A stretch of DNA of 64,000 nt, from the NCBI GenBank assembly GCA_030145015.1, contig JAQYWI010000002.1, positions 22,506-86,505 on the forward strand, written 5' to 3'. Each line of letters starts with the position of its first letter. Within the stretch, counting starts at the first letter, position 1. Below the pieces are notes generated by a model. The model made no database searches, had not been told where the DNA came from, and was given only the letters and a program-made list of their open reading frames with translations. Origin of the DNA: Desulfobacterales bacterium (lineage in GTDB: Bacteria; Desulfobacterota; Desulfobacteria; Desulfobacterales; JAHEIW01). Shown one piece after another: positions 1 to 9,072 of this stretch. The translations under genes were made by a program, and so were the position numbers.

Positions 1-1279
1 GCGCACTGATCACCAGGGCGAGGATGGCCATTGCTCCGCGAATCGGATAAACCTTAAACGCTGAGATGAATACCACCAATTCTCCCCAGAAGCTTGCCAG
101 ACAGGGGATACCCATACTCGCCATGGCCGCTACAATAAAGTAAGTGGAGGCCACGGGCATAATTTTACTCAACCCGCCCAACTCAGCAATCGCTTTCGTA
201 TGGGTTCTATCATAAATATAGCCCACCGAAGAAAAGAACAAAGCGGTCATCACTCCATGGGCAAACATTTGAAATACCGCACCGTTGAGGCCATCGACGC
301 TGACGGTTGACAACCCCAGACCGACAATTCCCATATGCGACACACTGGAATATCCAATCACATATTTAAGATCGGTCTGGCGCAGGCCGGCCAGTGCGCC
401 ATAGACAATACCGATCGCCGCCAAAAACGCCATCAGCTGGGACCAATACTGCCAGCCCTGCGGGCAAAGAAAAATAGCCACCCGCAGGACGCCGAAAGCG
501 CCGATTTTCATCAACACACCGGCATGCACCATGCTGACGGCATGGGGAGCGGCGACATGACCGATCGGTGACCAGGTATGAAAAGGCCAGACAGCCGCCA
601 GAATACCGAAGCCCAGAAACAGCAAAATAAACGCAAATTTCTGCTGTCCGGCCGTAAAGGTCCCCGGCTGCATCAGGGAGACAATATCAAAGGTATTCAA
701 GCCGGATTTGACAAAAAGGTAGACAATCGCCGGCAAAATCAGGGCACTGCCGGCCAGCAGGTAAAGCGTTAATTTCATGGCCGCGTATTCTTTACGCGTG
801 GTCCCCCAGACGACGATGAGCAAATACATGGGAAATAAGGAAACATCATACCAGACAAAAATGAAAAACAGATCCATGCTCATAAAGAGCCCGAACACGC
901 CGGTAACCAGTAAAAAATAAAGCGCATAAAATTCTTTTACACGGGTTTGCATTTCCCACATCGTCAGCACGCCGGTAAAAAATACAATCCCGGTCAGCAG
1001 CAGATTGGGCAAATTGAATCCGTCGGCGGCATTAAAATAAGTGATACCCATGGATTTGACCCACAGAATTTTTTCTACAAACTGCAGACCGCCGGTGCTT
1101 TTGTCATAGGCAAAAAACAGATACAAAGCTAAAACCAGCGTGCTTCCGGAAAAAATTGCACTGATCCATTTGATTTCCTGCTTCCGTTTCTCAGGAAGAA
1201 GGAGGATAATCAAAAGGCCAATCACACAGCTTAAAAGGATGCATGAAAGATAGGGAAAGCTGGCAAACTCCATTTTCAT
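1..1279 (-). CDS. nuoM: NADH-quinone oxidoreductase subunit M (partial, N-terminal part)
   Basis: Antiporter-like proton-pumping subunit of the complex I membrane arm. About 426 residues are visible; the gene runs off the left edge, so its C-terminus is not seen. The translation is a series of hydrophobic helices, with the NuoM signature around PFHTWSPIGHVAAPHAV followed by HAGVLMKIGAFG, which contains the conserved mid-membrane lysine. Two in-frame ATG codons lie at 1279 and 1273 (M-K-M-E-F); neither has a strong ribosome site, so the start is uncertain by two codons. It follows nuoL in the operon after a 290-base gap that holds a repeat. nuoN, if present, would lie beyond the window. Confidence 0.95.
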   Translation of the reverse strand, partial: MKMEFASFPYLSCILLSCVIGLLIILLLPEKRKQEIKWISAIFSGSTLVLALYLFFAYDKSTGGLQFVEKILWVKSMGITYFNAADGFNLPNLLLTGIVFFTGVLTMWEMQTRVKEFYALYFLLVTGVFGLFMSMDLFFIFVWYDVSLFPMYLLIVVWGTTRKEYAAMKLTLYLLAGSALILPAIVYLFVKSGLNTFDIVSLMQPGTFTAGQQKFAFILLFLGFGILAAVWPFHTWSPIGHVAAPHAVSMVHAGVLMKIGAFGVLRVAIFLCPQGWQYWSQLMAFLAAIGIVYGALAGLRQTDLKYVIGYSSVSHMGIVGLGLSTVSVDGLNGAVFQMFAHGVMTALFFSSVGYIYDRTHTKAIAELGGLSKIMPVASTYFIVAAMASMGIPCLASFWGELVVFISAFKVYPIRGAMAILALVISA

Positions 1280-1399
1280 CTACTTAACTCTCTAAGTTGA
1301 GCATATATAAACACAGGACTGCTAATAAATAAGGTTAAGAAAATACACTCCATCCAAATTTTGTCAATTTAGCACTGTCTGTAATTACCATTTTTGTTA

Positions 1400-1545
1400 A
1401 ATTCGAAATTCGAATATCGAAATACGAAACAAATACAAATATCAAGTGACCCAAAATCTAAGTTTAGAACATTTGTATTTCGGATTTTGAATTTGTTTCG
1501 ACCAATTTTATATAATCAGGCGTACTTCGTACTTCGGATTTTTGG
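1400..1545. repeat. Foldback intergenic repeat, family A copy 1 (nuoL-nuoM gap)
   Basis: AT-rich repeat that fills most of the 290-base gap between nuoL and nuoM. Its left half carries AATTCGAAATTCGAATATCG and its right half inverted matches such as TTTCGGATTTTGAATTTG, so it can fold back. The last ~55 bases are nearly identical to 31572-31625, sharing TTTGTTTCG-CCAATTTTAT and AATCAGGCG. No ORF is supported here. Confidence 0.7.
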
Positions 1546-1569
1546 AAATCACTTTATTTGTTTGAAAAA

Positions 1570-3471
1570 TTAAAATAAAAAATACAACGCCAGCAGGACC
1601 AGGACAACGAAGATGACCAGCAGCCGGTATTGAACCATCCCCAGATGTAAGCGGGACAGAACCCGGCCGGTTGCAACTGTGCCTTTGCCCAGTCCGTCAA
1701 TGCCGCTGTCGATGACGCGGTCGTCATTTTGCTTACAAAAACTGGCAACACCTTTATAAACAATGTAGTTCAGACACAGGCGATAAAAGTGATCGATATA
1801 CCAGCGTTTGGCGAAAAAAGTATTCAGCGCCGGGATCCTCTCCACAAAGCCGATCCGATCGGCTTGCGGGCGCCCGAATTCCAGCCAGGCCAACCCCACT
1901 CCGGCCGCCGCAATGGCCATAGCCACAAAAGGCAACCACGCAAAATGGGCCGGGTTACCCGCTGCATTCTGCAATGGTCCGGAAATAAAATGATCCAGCG
2001 GTGCTTCATACAGGCCCAGCAACAAAGTAATGGCGGCCAGGATGATTAACGGCCAGGCCATCACCCCATAATGCGTTGCGTGATGTTCGGCCGCATGGCC
2101 CTGATCAGCTTCAGCTGCGGATGCCGGCATAACGGCTTTCGGAAACATGAGAATAAAGATCATCCGGAAGGCATAATAGGCGGTCAAAAACGCGCCCAGC
2201 AGTCCCGCCATCAGCCAGATCGGGTTCTTCAAAGCAGCCAGACCGGCCAGGATCAGTTCTTTGCTGAAAAATCCGGACAAAGGCGGCAGGCCTGCAAGCG
2301 CAGCGGCGGCGATAATAATACAGATCATCGGAATTTTCAGACGGCGTCCACCCTGTCGGCTGATTTCAAAAATGTCATTGGATTCATAGGCGTGGATAAA
2401 AACGCCGGAACAAAGAAAGAGCAAGGCCTTGAACCCGGCGTGAGTCGTCAGGTGATAGACGCCGGCAAAATAGCTGCCGGCAGCCAGGCCCATGATCATA
2501 AAACCCAGCTGGCTGATGGTTGAGTAGGCCCACACCTGTTTGATATCCCGGCTGACCATCGCCATGGTGGACGCCATCAACATACTGATGGTGCCGATTG
2601 CCAGAAAGATGGCCATGGCCGTGGGGGATAGGCTGAAAAACGGAAAGAGGCGTGCAAACAGGTAAACACCGGCGGCCACCATCGTGGCGGAGTGCAGCAG
2701 GGCGCTCACCGGAGTCGGGCCTTCCATCGCGTCCGGCAACCAGGTCAGCAGCGGAAACTGGGCGCTTTTACCGATGATTCCGCCAAAAATCAGCAGAGCG
2801 GAAACGGTGATGAGTACCGGCGGCATTTGTGCGGCGACCGACGGACCGTTTACTTCCAGTATGTTCAGATTGCCGAGGGGGATCAAAACCAGAAGCAATC
2901 CGATAAAAAATGCCACATCCCCCAGCCGGGTCATTACAAATGCTTTCTTACCGGCTTCGGTGGCACTGAATTTTTCATACCAGAAACCGATTAACAGATA
3001 AGAAGAAAGCCCCACCAGTTCCCAGAAAATATAAAGCTGCAGCATGGTGGGCGATAGCGTCAGGCTCATCATCGCCCAGGCAAAAAGGGACATAAAAGCA
3101 TAGTATCTGGAGAATCCCGGATCACCGGCCATATAGCCGATCGAATATACCTGAACCAAAAAGCTGATCCCGGTCACCACCACCAGCATCAACAGACTGA
3201 CCGGATCCAGCAGGTAACCGAACGGAATCTGGATGTCACCGGAAACCACCCAGCGAAAGGTAAACTGGATGGGAGAACCCAGCCCCCAGTGTTTGCCAAG
3301 CAGAAAAAGGGCACTTAAAAGTGACAGCGTGACCGCGGCAATCGACAACCCTGCCGAAAGTCGCGGATAGGCCCGGGTAAAGATCATAATTAGAACAAAA
3401 GCGACAAACGGCAGCAGCGTCGTCAGCATGGCCGCAATCAATGTCGGATCGTTCATCCCAAATAAAGTCAT
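1570..3471 (-). CDS. nuoL: NADH-quinone oxidoreductase subunit L
   Basis: Largest antiporter-like subunit of the complex I membrane arm; pumps protons and carries the long lateral C-terminal helix. At 633 residues it is close to the family's usual ~610-650. Many transmembrane helices are visible, with the conserved core GPTPVSALLHSATMVAAG in the middle third and SDIFEIS-like loop sequences after it. The C-terminal ~100 residues are polar and then end in a hydrophobic helix (LLVIFVVLVLLALYF), as expected for the lateral-arm anchor. ATG at 3471. It lies between nuoK and nuoM, both gaps being occupied by repeats. Confidence 0.97.
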   Translation of the reverse strand: MTLFGMNDPTLIAAMLTTLLPFVAFVLIMIFTRAYPRLSAGLSIAAVTLSLLSALFLLGKHWGLGSPIQFTFRWVVSGDIQIPFGYLLDPVSLLMLVVVTGISFLVQVYSIGYMAGDPGFSRYYAFMSLFAWAMMSLTLSPTMLQLYIFWELVGLSSYLLIGFWYEKFSATEAGKKAFVMTRLGDVAFFIGLLLVLIPLGNLNILEVNGPSVAAQMPPVLITVSALLIFGGIIGKSAQFPLLTWLPDAMEGPTPVSALLHSATMVAAGVYLFARLFPFFSLSPTAMAIFLAIGTISMLMASTMAMVSRDIKQVWAYSTISQLGFMIMGLAAGSYFAGVYHLTTHAGFKALLFLCSGVFIHAYESNDIFEISRQGGRRLKIPMICIIIAAAALAGLPPLSGFFSKELILAGLAALKNPIWLMAGLLGAFLTAYYAFRMIFILMFPKAVMPASAAEADQGHAAEHHATHYGVMAWPLIILAAITLLLGLYEAPLDHFISGPLQNAAGNPAHFAWLPFVAMAIAAAGVGLAWLEFGRPQADRIGFVERIPALNTFFAKRWYIDHFYRLCLNYIVYKGVASFCKQNDDRVIDSGIDGLGKGTVATGRVLSRLHLGMVQYRLLVIFVVLVLLALYFLF

Positions 3472-3502
3472 CTGTACCCTTTTAATTTGTTATTAATATG
3501 TA

Positions 3503-3623
3503 GGTGTCAGGTGTCAGCAATACGAGCCTGAAGACATTGGGAATTATAAATTCTGTCTTCAGTCCTGTGTTCTCTGTTATCAGTCTTCTGTTTTCAGGCA
3601 CCTGAACACTGACACCTGACACC
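3503..3623. repeat. Foldback repeat, family B (nuoK-nuoL gap)
   Basis: The left arm carries two direct AGGTGTC units; the right arm (GCACCTGAACACTGACACC and on) is its inverse. Between the arms lie further short mirrored motifs (CTGTCTTCAGTCCTG and CAGTCTTCTG). The same unit occurs at 10978-11046, and partial copies at about 20023 and 39497. It may form a hairpin in the polycistronic nuo message. Confidence 0.75.
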
Positions 3624-3677
3624 TTGTTTTTGTATTTTGGAACTTCACAATTTGACACAGAAAAAAAGTGCTGCTTA

Positions 3678-3980
3678 TTATTTAAGGATGTTATATGCCC
3701 CCGGATCAAATGACCCGGTTCTCCTGTAAGCATAAACAATCAAAGCCAGCCCAACGGATACCTCTGCGGCTGCCACTGCTAAAATAAAAAGGGCAAATAC
3801 CTGACCTTCCAGATGTTGCCAGCGCAATGCGGCGCCCACAAACACAATCGAGGCGGCATTTAACATAATTTCCACGCCCAGCACAATCATGATCAGGTTG
3901 CGCCGCACGACCGCACAAAATATCCCTATCAGGAAAAGAATCCCGGCTAAAATAAGTACATGGCCAAAGGGAACGATCAT
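3678..3980 (-). CDS. nuoK: NADH-quinone oxidoreductase subunit K
   Basis: Small membrane subunit of complex I (MrpC-like), exactly 100 residues as in many bacteria. Three transmembrane helices are visible; the conserved glutamates of the proton path sit in IVLGVEIMLNAAS (helix 2) and in AVAAAEVSVGLALIVYAYR (helix 3). ATG at 3980 with AAAGGA seven bases upstream. Only 11 bases separate it from the end of nuoJ, which suggests tight co-translation. Confidence 0.97.
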   Translation of the reverse strand: MIVPFGHVLILAGILFLIGIFCAVVRRNLIMIVLGVEIMLNAASIVFVGAALRWQHLEGQVFALFILAVAAAEVSVGLALIVYAYRRTGSFDPGAYNILK

Positions 3981-3991
3981 TTGCTATCCTT

Positions 3992-4498
3992 TCAAATATC
4001 GTCTGCGGGTTTTTTGCGTCCCAGATAAAGTGCGCCGATAAGTGCGACCAGCAGCAGCAACGAAACGATCTCGATGACGAGCCAGTGTGTTTGAAACAGA
4101 TATTCCCCGAATGCTTTTGGTTTGGCCAGCGCGATCTCCAGGGTAACCTGGCTGCCGGGAGCCGAAGAAACAATTACAGTGCCCATAATGAGATAGACGA
4201 CGCCCATCAGAGCCATCGGCAGCCATTGCCGTATCGGAAACAAACGCTCTTCGGAAGCCTCCACTTTGACCATCATGATGATAAATAAAAAAAGGATCAT
4301 GATGGCACCGGCATAGATGATCACTTCCAGCACCGCCAGCAGGGGCGCCCCGAAAAGGTAAAACATCATGGCGCTGCCGAAAAAAGAAAAAACCAGATAC
4401 ACCACCGCATGCACCAGGTTGCGCCGCGTGATGGCGATGCCGGTGGTTATTAAAATAATGGCGGATAGAACGTAAAATATGATGGAATAAACAGTCAT
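3992..4498 (-). CDS. nuoJ: NADH-quinone oxidoreductase subunit J
   Basis: Membrane subunit of complex I with five predicted helices, 168 residues, in line with the family. It has the typical early stretch RRNLVHAVVYLVFSFFGSA and then LEVIIYAGAIMILFLFIIMM, the conserved TM3 region (pi-bulge helix in solved structures). The C-terminus is short and basic (GRKKPADDI). ATG at 4498. It is followed 11 bases later by nuoK and preceded by nuoI across a 156-base repeat-filled gap. Confidence 0.96.
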   Translation of the reverse strand: MTVYSIIFYVLSAIILITTGIAITRRNLVHAVVYLVFSFFGSAMMFYLFGAPLLAVLEVIIYAGAIMILFLFIIMMVKVEASEERLFPIRQWLPMALMGVVYLIMGTVIVSSAPGSQVTLEIALAKPKAFGEYLFQTHWLVIEIVSLLLLVALIGALYLGRKKPADDI

Positions 4499-4545
4499 TG
4501 TAAGTTTTTCGAATTAAAAATTAAAATTTTACCCGGTTAAACCCG

Positions 4546-4637
4546 GATCGTCTGTTGTCAGTGGTCCGTCGTCCGTTCTAGCTTAATTAGTCTTGTCAAT
4601 TTTTTACGACAGACAACTGACAACACACAACTGACAT
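4546..4637. repeat. Foldback repeat, family C (nuoI-nuoJ gap)
   Basis: Clustered variants of TGTTGTCAGTGGTCCGTCG on the left and ACGACAGACAACTGACAAC on the right form an inverted array. Related arrays sit at 5212-5404, around 6405-6433, at 8964-9066 and at 63284-63410, four of the five within the nuo operon. Confidence 0.7.
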
Positions 4638-4654
4638 TGAGCATTCCCGCTCAA

Positions 4655-5191
4655 TCATGGAAGATTCGTTTTGATATTGACCGGCTTATCCTCCCTTATA
4701 TGCTCGCCTTTCCCGCCGACCCCGGTGGCCACGCCTGCATATTTGTAAAAATTATATCCTTTGTCTTTACCCTGATGGCTTACAAGCAGATCCTTTTTCT
4801 CGTATACCAGCGTCAGGATATCTCTTTTGCAATTTTCAAACGCCGGCGTCAGCTGAATTGCGGAAGTCGGACAGGCCTCTTCGCATAGACCGCAGTAAAT
4901 ACAGCGGGCAAAGTTAATTCGAAACCATTCAGCATATCGCCGACCGTCTTCTCTTTCGGCCGATTGCATGGAGATGCAGCTGACCGGACAAACCCCCGAA
5001 CACAGATAACAGGCCACGCAACGTTCACCGCCGTCCGGATCCCGGGTCAGAATGATGCGGGCCCGGCTGCGTGCCGGCAGCGGACGTTTGTATTCCGGGT
5101 ATTCTTCCGTTATGGGCTTTCGGAAGAGATGCTTGAAGGTCGTGGCGAAACCGCTCGCCAGTGCTTTTATTGCATCTAAGGCTTCATTCAT
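4655..5191 (-). CDS. nuoI: NADH-quinone oxidoreductase subunit I (two 4Fe-4S clusters)
   Basis: Peripheral-arm ferredoxin-like subunit that carries clusters N6a and N6b and passes electrons to N2. The two motifs are plain: CVACYLCSGVCP at residues 58-69 and CIYCGLCEEACP at 97-108. The N-terminal ~50 residues contain the amphipathic membrane-docking segment. At 178 residues it is slightly longer than E. coli NuoI, owing to a polar C-terminal tail (GVGGKGEHIREDKPVNIK). ATG at 5191. Confidence 0.97.
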   Translation of the reverse strand: MNEALDAIKALASGFATTFKHLFRKPITEEYPEYKRPLPARSRARIILTRDPDGGERCVACYLCSGVCPVSCISMQSAEREDGRRYAEWFRINFARCIYCGLCEEACPTSAIQLTPAFENCKRDILTLVYEKKDLLVSHQGKDKGYNFYKYAGVATGVGGKGEHIREDKPVNIKTNLP

Positions 5192-5211
5192 CGATAATGT
5201 GCTTCCTGCGT

Positions 5212-5404
5212 GCGTGGTTGGTTGTTCGTCGTCCGTTGTCCGTGGAATGCCTATCGCGCTTTTGGCATTCTTGACTCCAATGGCTATTTGCCAACTTCAA
5301 TTCCAAGAAACATATTGGATCAATAGCCTTGGACGGGATATCCAAAATATTCAATTGAATCCCCAGCTCAATCTCAACGGACAACTAACAACTGACAATT
5401 GACA
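5212..5404. repeat. Foldback repeat, family C with unique centre (nuoH-nuoI gap)
   Basis: The outer arms are GTCGTCCGTTGTCCGTGG (left) and CAACGGACAACTAACAACTG (right). The centre, about 5245-5370, is not repeated elsewhere in the window and contains an internal mirror (ATTGGATCAATAGCC and related). It fills the whole nuoH-nuoI gap, and I see no gene in it. Confidence 0.65.
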
Positions 5405-5408
5405 AATT

Positions 5409-6395
5409 TTATATTAATAAAATTGCTCCCGTTACCATAATATTTAAAAGGGCTGCAGGAATGAGAACCTTCCATCCCAGCGCCATGAGCTGATCATAAC
5501 GCAGCCGCGGCAGGGTTCCTCGGACCCAGATCATCACCAGCGCCACAAAAATGATCTTGATCAAAAGCCATACCGGCGGCGGCAAAATGGGGCCCCGCCA
5601 GCCGCCCAGGAAAAGAACCGCCACCAGCGCACCCAGTACCTGCAGATGCACATATTCTCCCAAAAAGAAAAGCCCGAAGCGAATTCCACTGTATTCGGTG
5701 TGGTAGCCGGCCCCCAGTTCATTTTCAGCCTCGGGCAAATCAAAGGGAATCCGTTTACTTTCAGCCATGGCACTTATCATGAAGATGACAAACGCAACCG
5801 GCTGCACCAAAATAAACGGGTATTTCTCCTGGGCCTTAACAATTTCCACGATGCTGAAGGACTCCGCCAGCATGACAATCGGAACCAGGGAAAGCCCCAG
5901 GGCAAGCTCATAGCTGATCATTTGAGCCGCACCGCGGATTCCGCCTAACAGGCTGTATTTCGAATTTGAGGCCCAGCCCCCCATAGCGACACCGTAGACC
6001 CCTAAAGAAGAGAGCGCAAAAACATAAAGCAGCCCCACGTTCAGGTCCGCAATAACCAGCGGCACTTTTTCCCCAAAAAGGGTTAAGCTGCCGCCGAACG
6101 GAACGACGGCAAACATCATCAGGGCCGTCGTGGCGACCACCGCGGGTGCCAGGAGGAAAATAAAACGATCCGCCGCCGCCGGAACGATATCTTCCTTGGT
6201 GAGCATTTTGATGGTATCCGCAATCGGTTGAAGCAGCCCGAATTTTCCGGCCCGGTTCGGCCCGTAACGAATCTGCAGTCTTGCCAGAAATTTGCGCTCC
6301 AGCCACACGAGGTATGCGGCCAGCAGAAGCAAAACCAGAAGTACAACACTTAATTTTGCAATCAGTATGATGAATCCAGTAATCCAGGTTAACAT
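5409..6395 (-). CDS. nuoH: NADH-quinone oxidoreductase subunit H
   Basis: Membrane subunit at the joint of the peripheral and membrane arms; it forms much of the quinone chamber with NuoB and NuoD. 328 residues and about eight helices. Family signatures are visible: WLERKFLARLQIRYGPNRAG near residue 32, ALSSLGVYGVAMGGWASNSK near residue 130, and the acidic quinone-channel loop IPFDLPEAENELGAGYHTEY near residue 215. The C-terminal LPRLRYDQLMALGWKVLIP is also typical. ATG at 6395. 66 bases separate it from nuoG. Confidence 0.98.
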   Translation of the reverse strand: MLTWITGFIILIAKLSVVLLVLLLLAAYLVWLERKFLARLQIRYGPNRAGKFGLLQPIADTIKMLTKEDIVPAAADRFIFLLAPAVVATTALMMFAVVPFGGSLTLFGEKVPLVIADLNVGLLYVFALSSLGVYGVAMGGWASNSKYSLLGGIRGAAQMISYELALGLSLVPIVMLAESFSIVEIVKAQEKYPFILVQPVAFVIFMISAMAESKRIPFDLPEAENELGAGYHTEYSGIRFGLFFLGEYVHLQVLGALVAVLFLGGWRGPILPPPVWLLIKIIFVALVMIWVRGTLPRLRYDQLMALGWKVLIPAALLNIMVTGAILLI

Positions 6396-6461
6396 ACGAT
6401 CTGCCTGTTGTCTGTTGTCCGTAGTCCGTTGTTAAAGGATTGTAACAATGGTATTTACCAG

Positions 6462-8963
6462 CTAATCTTTTAGCTTTCGAATTTGATCTCGCCTAACCCA
6501 TGTTTCGCCGGTATCCATTTTTTGCCAATCCAGATTTTTGTGCCGGGGGATTATCAGCGCCCCGGCAGCCATATTATCGACTATTCGCAAATTCGCTTTG
6601 AGGGCCCCTCTATCCAACTCAATGGAAACCATGTCCCCGGCAGTCAGGTTCAATTTCTGCGCATCAATTCGACACATGAAAATACCCGGGCTTCCCTCAA
6701 AATCTGTCAGACACTCGGAATAAGAAGAGAGCTCTTCGGTGCCGAATGTCCGCTCGACGGCAATCAGTTCCAAACGCTCATCGCCGGCCGAACTATCACG
6801 AGGCGGATGAATTGAAAACCGCGCAGAAACGTCCGGTGCCCGATAAAACCGCACACCGTCATCGGGAATTTCTTCAATGGCCCCCAGATCTTTAAATCCG
6901 GGCTCGGTATCCGCCAGCCAATTCCATATGCCGGCTCGCAGATCCTTTGCCGCCGCCGGCGGTCCATCATCTATCAGATAAGCCAGCAACTGCCAGGCCG
7001 CCGCGGGCACAGTCCCCGGGATTCCCGTGCCATAAATCCGGGGGGGATGGTCGCCACCGCCGGTCAGGGCGATAGGAATGCCGCCCCTGTAAGCGGGTTG
7101 TGCGACCTGAGCCCTTGCTTCCTGATTGGCATAAACGCCTCCCGATTCATACAGCGTTGTTGTGGGAAGGAATATATGGGCTTTCTGCGCGGCTTCAGAA
7201 TTTATATAGTCCATCACAACCATCAGTTCCAGACGCTCCAGTGCGTTTTCGAGCCTTTGCCGATCCGGAAAATTCCAGAAAGGATTGCTTTCCACCAGAA
7301 TAAGCCCTTTAATTGAACCCTTTTCAATATCCTCGATAAGGGTTTCAAAGGAAGCCGTTTCATCCGAAAACAGTCCGGCTGCAAATGCATTCGCACCGGG
7401 CATTAAATAAAACAGACCCGCCTTTTTACCGGCGGCCTGCAACAGCAAGGCAGCGTCGGCTGCCAGAGCGGGCGTCTGCTGACGTACGATTTCCGTTGCA
7501 CAAACGATGATCGGACGTTGGCTCGTGCTCAGTTTTTCAGCCAGAACGGATATTTTTTCCTGCTGTGACCGCGACACCTGTTCAATTTCCGGAAGGGCCG
7601 CATGGAATTTCCGGCCGGATCCCTCCTGATTTTCCAGAGCTCCGCGATCGATTGCCGCTTTTATCACCGCCCCGAGGTAAGCATTGACCTCATCCAATTT
7701 TGCGGGCAAATGCTCAAATTCAAAAGGCAGAAAGACCGGGCGGGGGTCGATTACGGCAACCGTTGCATCATTTCGCCGGGCCTGCCGCATCGCCAGCGCC
7801 AGCATCGGCGCTTCATTGAGCGCATCGGCGCCGACCACAGCAATAAAATCGGCTGATTCAATCTCACGCAACGAGACCGTCAGATCGGGTTCGAGTCTGG
7901 AAACAGCGGATTTGACTTTACGCGTGATGGCCGTATCCACAAAATAAGCCGGTGGCGGCCAGCCTTTTGTCTGACACACCCGTTTCAACATGGCCAGCGT
8001 TTCAAGGCTGCTGCGGCTGGAGCCCGCACAGGCAACCGCTCCCGCGCCGGCCTTATTCATGAGGGTCTCCACTCTTTGTTCCAGAGCATTAACGGCCCGA
8101 TCGACAGCCTGCGCTTCACCATCAATTACGGCCCTGCGGGGTCGCTGCTCCAGATCGGCATAGAAAAATCCATAGCGGCCCCGGTCACAGATAAAATGGC
8201 CGTTAACAGAACTGCTGAACCGGGCTTCCTGCCGGACGATTTTACGATAACGGCAGCTGGCTATCGTATGGCAGCCTAAAGAACAGTTAATACATAACGA
8301 TGGGCGGCGTTCATAATCCCAGCGCCGGCCAAAAAAACGGGACGGCTTATCGGTGTAAACGCCGGTCGGGCAGATATCGCTCAGGTTGCCTGAAAAAGGG
8401 CTTTCCGGGATACCGTCTTTAAAACGCCCAAAATAGGTTTGATTGGCGGATTGCATGGCTCCCAGGTCCCGATAACCGCTGAATTCCTGATAAAATCTGG
8501 CACAGCGATAACAATGGATGCAACGATTCATTTCGTGCTGCAGCAAGGGACCCAGATACTGGTCCGTGTAAGTGCGCTTCTTGCTCAGGTATCTTCGAAT
8601 ACCGTGGCCGCCGGAAACCGTCATATCCTGCAGCAGACAATGCCCGCCTTCATCGCAAACGGGACAATCATGGGGATGATGGAGCATCAGCCATTCAATC
8701 ACATATTTACGAAAATCGACCGCTTCCTTAGCGGTAGTGGACACCACCATGCCGTCCTGGGCAGCCACCATGCAGCTCATCTGCACCCCTTTAAAGGGGC
8801 CCTGCAAAAATTTAACGGCACATACGCGGCAGGCACCCACGGACCCCAGGGCCGGATGGTAGCAAAAGCGCGGAATCATGATCCCCAGTTTTTCCGCAGC
8901 TTCGATCACCTTGGTTCCCGGCGCAACTTCTACTTCTCGATCATCGATGATAATTTTGGGCAT
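6462..8963 (-). CDS. nuoG: NADH-quinone oxidoreductase subunit G (multi-cluster Fe-S subunit)
   Basis: Largest peripheral-arm subunit of complex I, 833 residues. A 2Fe-2S (N1b) ligand set is seen at C34, C45, C48 and C64. The N5 motif with its histidine ligand is H96, C100, C103, C109, and N4 is C148, C151, C154 plus a later cysteine in SDICPTG. A further CINCSLGC set with a distal cysteine in GHFICDRG matches the optional N7 site, present in E. coli but missing in many lineages. The C-terminal two thirds is a molybdopterin-oxidoreductase-like fold, expected to lack a metal cofactor in complex I. ATG at 8963. Confidence 0.97.
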   Translation of the reverse strand: MPKIIIDDREVEVAPGTKVIEAAEKLGIMIPRFCYHPALGSVGACRVCAVKFLQGPFKGVQMSCMVAAQDGMVVSTTAKEAVDFRKYVIEWLMLHHPHDCPVCDEGGHCLLQDMTVSGGHGIRRYLSKKRTYTDQYLGPLLQHEMNRCIHCYRCARFYQEFSGYRDLGAMQSANQTYFGRFKDGIPESPFSGNLSDICPTGVYTDKPSRFFGRRWDYERRPSLCINCSLGCHTIASCRYRKIVRQEARFSSSVNGHFICDRGRYGFFYADLEQRPRRAVIDGEAQAVDRAVNALEQRVETLMNKAGAGAVACAGSSRSSLETLAMLKRVCQTKGWPPPAYFVDTAITRKVKSAVSRLEPDLTVSLREIESADFIAVVGADALNEAPMLALAMRQARRNDATVAVIDPRPVFLPFEFEHLPAKLDEVNAYLGAVIKAAIDRGALENQEGSGRKFHAALPEIEQVSRSQQEKISVLAEKLSTSQRPIIVCATEIVRQQTPALAADAALLLQAAGKKAGLFYLMPGANAFAAGLFSDETASFETLIEDIEKGSIKGLILVESNPFWNFPDRQRLENALERLELMVVMDYINSEAAQKAHIFLPTTTLYESGGVYANQEARAQVAQPAYRGGIPIALTGGGDHPPRIYGTGIPGTVPAAAWQLLAYLIDDGPPAAAKDLRAGIWNWLADTEPGFKDLGAIEEIPDDGVRFYRAPDVSARFSIHPPRDSSAGDERLELIAVERTFGTEELSSYSECLTDFEGSPGIFMCRIDAQKLNLTAGDMVSIELDRGALKANLRIVDNMAAGALIIPRHKNLDWQKMDTGETWVRRDQIRKLKD

Positions 8964-9066
8964 ATAACTGTCCGTCGTATGTTGTCTGTTGTCAGTTGTT
9001 ATTTATGGTTCTCATCCTTAACCAATTAAATTGTCCAACAACGGACAACTATCAACTGACAACTAA
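8964..9066. repeat. Foldback repeat, family C (nuoF-nuoG gap)
   Basis: The left arm holds GTCCGTCGTATGTTGTCTG and GTTGTCAGTTG; the right arm holds CAACAACGGACAACTATC and AACTGACAACTAACC. It occupies nearly the whole 109-base gap. Same unit as at 4546-4637 and 63284-63410. Confidence 0.7.
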
Positions 9067-9072
9067 CCTTTT

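Noticed and set aside
2071..2523. 150-codon plus-strand ORF inside nuoL
   Set aside because: Antisense shadow of nuoL; no start signal and low-complexity basic composition.
3482..3739. 85-codon minus-strand ORF between nuoL and nuoK
   Set aside because: Made of a family B repeat and out-of-frame nuoK sequence.
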